From Methylacidiphilaceae bacterium (GTDB lineage: Bacteria > Verrucomicrobiota > Verrucomicrobiia > Methylacidiphilales > Methylacidiphilaceae): a stretch of DNA of 6,678 nucleotides. Position numbers and translations under genes: made by a program. Of this stretch, positions 5,424 through 6,678 are shown one piece after another. How positions within the stretch are numbered: the first letter of the stretch is position 1; each line of letters starts with the position of its first letter. The notes beneath the pieces are model-generated. The model did not search any database, was not told the DNA's origin, and saw only the letters and a program-made list of their open reading frames with translations. The stretch covers positions 1 through 6,678 of the forward strand of contig JAQUAR010000087.1 in NCBI GenBank assembly GCA_028687155.1, in the 5' to 3' direction.

Positions 5424-6516
5424 TGCGCATCGGCATCACGACATAGAGGAAAGTCTCTTCGTCCTTGAATGTGCAAGGCCCCGAAGCTTCTCCGACCTGA
5501 AGAACCAGTTCGTCCACCGTACTTTCCCGCAGCGGATCGATCAGATAGGCGACGTTGAACGCGGCACGAATTTCCTTGCCGCCATAGCGGATCGGAATCG
5601 TCTCCTTCGCTTCCCCAATCTCCGCAGAGTTGCAGGAGAGCTCAAGCTCGTTATTTTCAAAGCGCAGTCGGACCGAGACAATCTTTTCTCCTGCAACGAT
5701 CGAGACTCGCCGCAAGCCGGAGAGGAATGCTTCTCGTGAAATGTAGATCTTTTCCGAGGCACCCTCCGGAATCGCCGCTCGGTAGTTGGGATATTTCCCG
5801 TCTACGAGCTTCGACGAAAACAAGACTTCCCCCGACTGCAAAAGGAGGCGGTTCGGCTCGAGCCAGATCGTGACCTTCCTCTCCTCGTCGCCAAGAATCC
5901 GCAGGAGTTCCGTGACCGCCCGCGCGGGCACGATCCCCTGGATCTCCTCCTCCGTCCCGTCCGAAACCGGGCTTTCCATCAAGGCTAACCGTTTTCCGTC
6001 CGTCGCCACCACGGTGAGGCTTTTCTCTTTCCAGCAGAAGAGAGCCCCATTGAGCACATAGCGCATTTCGTCGTTCGACATGGCATAAGCCGTATGGCGA
6101 AGCAGCCCTACCAAAGCAGCCTGCGAAATGCCGAATGAGGGAGAATCGCTCAAAGGGGGAGGAGCCGGGTAATCGGCCGCCGGCAAGCCGAAGAGGCGAA
6201 ACGAAGAAGAGCCTGCCGTGACCGTACTTTCTTCTTTCTCGTTGCTGGTCAGTGCGAGCTCCTTGGCGCACACTTCCTTGGCGATCGCAAAGAGGCGGCG
6301 GGCAGGTAGGGTAGTACGTCCGGCTTCTTTTACTTCCGCATCGATCCGAAGCCGGAGAGTCGTCTGAAGATCGCTCGCAAAAAGCGAAAGTTTCCCCGCC
6401 GAATCCGCTTCCAGGAGCACATTGTTTAGAATCGGCAACGTGGTTCGGCCACCGGCAACGCTTTGCGCTAGACCAAGGGCGTCCAAAAAAGAGGTTCGAA
6501 CAATTTCGCATTGCAT
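5416..6516 (-). CDS. dnaN: DNA polymerase III beta subunit (sliding clamp)
   Basis: Ring-shaped dimer that encircles DNA and tethers the replicative polymerase; it also binds many replication and repair proteins through a hydrophobic cleft. The 366-residue length is normal for the three-domain clamp (about 366-380). Visible landmarks are GRTTLPILNNVLLEA near 23-37, LFASDLQTTLRLRI, the YAMSNDEMRYVLNGALF segment opening domain 2, VVATDGKRLAL, FSSKLVDGKYPNYRAAIP, RVSIVAGEKIVSVRLRFENNELELSCNSAEIGEAKETI in domain 3, and the C-terminal VVMPMR. I chose ATG 6516 (MQCEIVRTSF). A TTG two codons upstream (6522) is open in frame but less likely, and neither start has a good Shine-Dalgarno. It heads the run dnaN, unknown gene, lspA. 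Any dnaA would lie beyond the right edge. Confidence 0.97.
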   Translation of the reverse strand: MQCEIVRTSFLDALGLAQSVAGGRTTLPILNNVLLEADSAGKLSLFASDLQTTLRLRIDAEVKEAGRTTLPARRLFAIAKEVCAKELALTSNEKEESTVTAGSSSFRLFGLPAADYPAPPPLSDSPSFGISQAALVGLLRHTAYAMSNDEMRYVLNGALFCWKEKSLTVVATDGKRLALMESPVSDGTEEEIQGIVPARAVTELLRILGDEERKVTIWLEPNRLLLQSGEVLFSSKLVDGKYPNYRAAIPEGASEKIYISREAFLSGLRRVSIVAGEKIVSVRLRFENNELELSCNSAEIGEAKETIPIRYGGKEIRAAFNVAYLIDPLRESTVDELVLQVGEASGPCTFKDEETFLYVVMPMRNA

Positions 6517-6678
6517 GGGCAAGTCTATTGTTAAAGGAGAAAGGATTTCTTCATCTTCATCATCTTCTTGGGTCGCGAAACCGGAGAATAACTCTGTAAA
6601 TAGGTGAAAGACAACGTCTTGTGTTGAGGAAAAGGGTGTGAATAACTGACTTGCCCGCTGGGGCTTCCGTGATCAACT
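6517..6678. other. AT-richer leader region of dnaN
   Basis: No protein gene of normal size fits here. The region is clearly richer in A and T than the surrounding genes. It holds the candidate DnaA box, a purine-rich tract on the minus strand with repeated GAAGAT-type units (6545-6570), and a ten-codon open frame (6563-6531). A dnaN promoter is expected here, but I cannot pick convincing -35 and -10 boxes. Confidence 0.5.
6637..6645 (-). promoter_or_regulatory. Candidate DnaA box upstream of dnaN
   Basis: TTATTCACA on the minus strand fits the DnaA-box consensus TTWTNCACA exactly. It lies about 120 bases before dnaN, a gene often next to dnaA and the origin. A second, weaker copy of the same core (AGTTATTC followed by TCC) sits 54 bases nearer the gene at 6583-6593. 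One good box can occur by chance, so this is a candidate only. Confidence 0.35.

Overview
This is a bacterial chromosomal segment. It holds four housekeeping or conserved genes (ugd, nadA, lspA, dnaN), one small unrecognised gene, and one transposon. All host genes read on the minus strand. Tight gene overlaps, Shine-Dalgarno-like sites at several starts and a two-tyrosine-free, textbook bacterial gene set show that it is bacterial. Nothing in the sequence fixes the phylum. An acidophilic or verrucomicrobial host is a guess I would not rely on.

Layout in the direction of transcription (right to left): 6678-6517 is an AT-richer leader upstream of dnaN, with a match to the DnaA-box consensus. 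Then comes an apparent operon of dnaN (6516-5416), a 129-residue unknown protein (5423-5034, overlapping dnaN by 8 nt) and lspA (5037-4477, overlapping by ATGA). Next is a decayed two-component-system remnant (about 4396-4172). An IS200/IS605-family element follows (about 4143-2299), then nadA (2130-1201), then the 5' three quarters of a UDP-glucose 6-dehydrogenase gene (1005 to beyond base 1). The ugd gene runs off the window, so its stop codon is not seen.

The transposon is the main accessory feature and looks intact. It has a Y1 HUH transposase (tnpA, plus strand), a divergent tnpB (RNA-guided nuclease family, minus strand), matching bulged hairpins near both ends, and a run of strong hairpins at the 3' end of tnpB. 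Those hairpins end in the typical right-end hairpin followed by TCAC, as expected for an omega/reRNA scaffold. The first 20 nt outside the right end (plus 2298-2279) would be the guide. Joining the flanks as TTTAT plus that guide gives a plausible ancestral target with its TAM. The TnpB lacks a glutamate at the usual RuvC-II position and has one instead in the DERGTSS segment just before the zinc knuckle, which suggests a rearranged RuvC active site.

Functional links: dnaN (replication clamp) and lspA (lipoprotein signal peptidase) share an operon through overlap rather than pathway. nadA (NAD synthesis) and ugd (UDP-glucuronate for polysaccharides) are adjacent but functionally unrelated. 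tnpB is co-directional with nadA, so transcripts crossing the right end could supply both guide RNA and nadA message.
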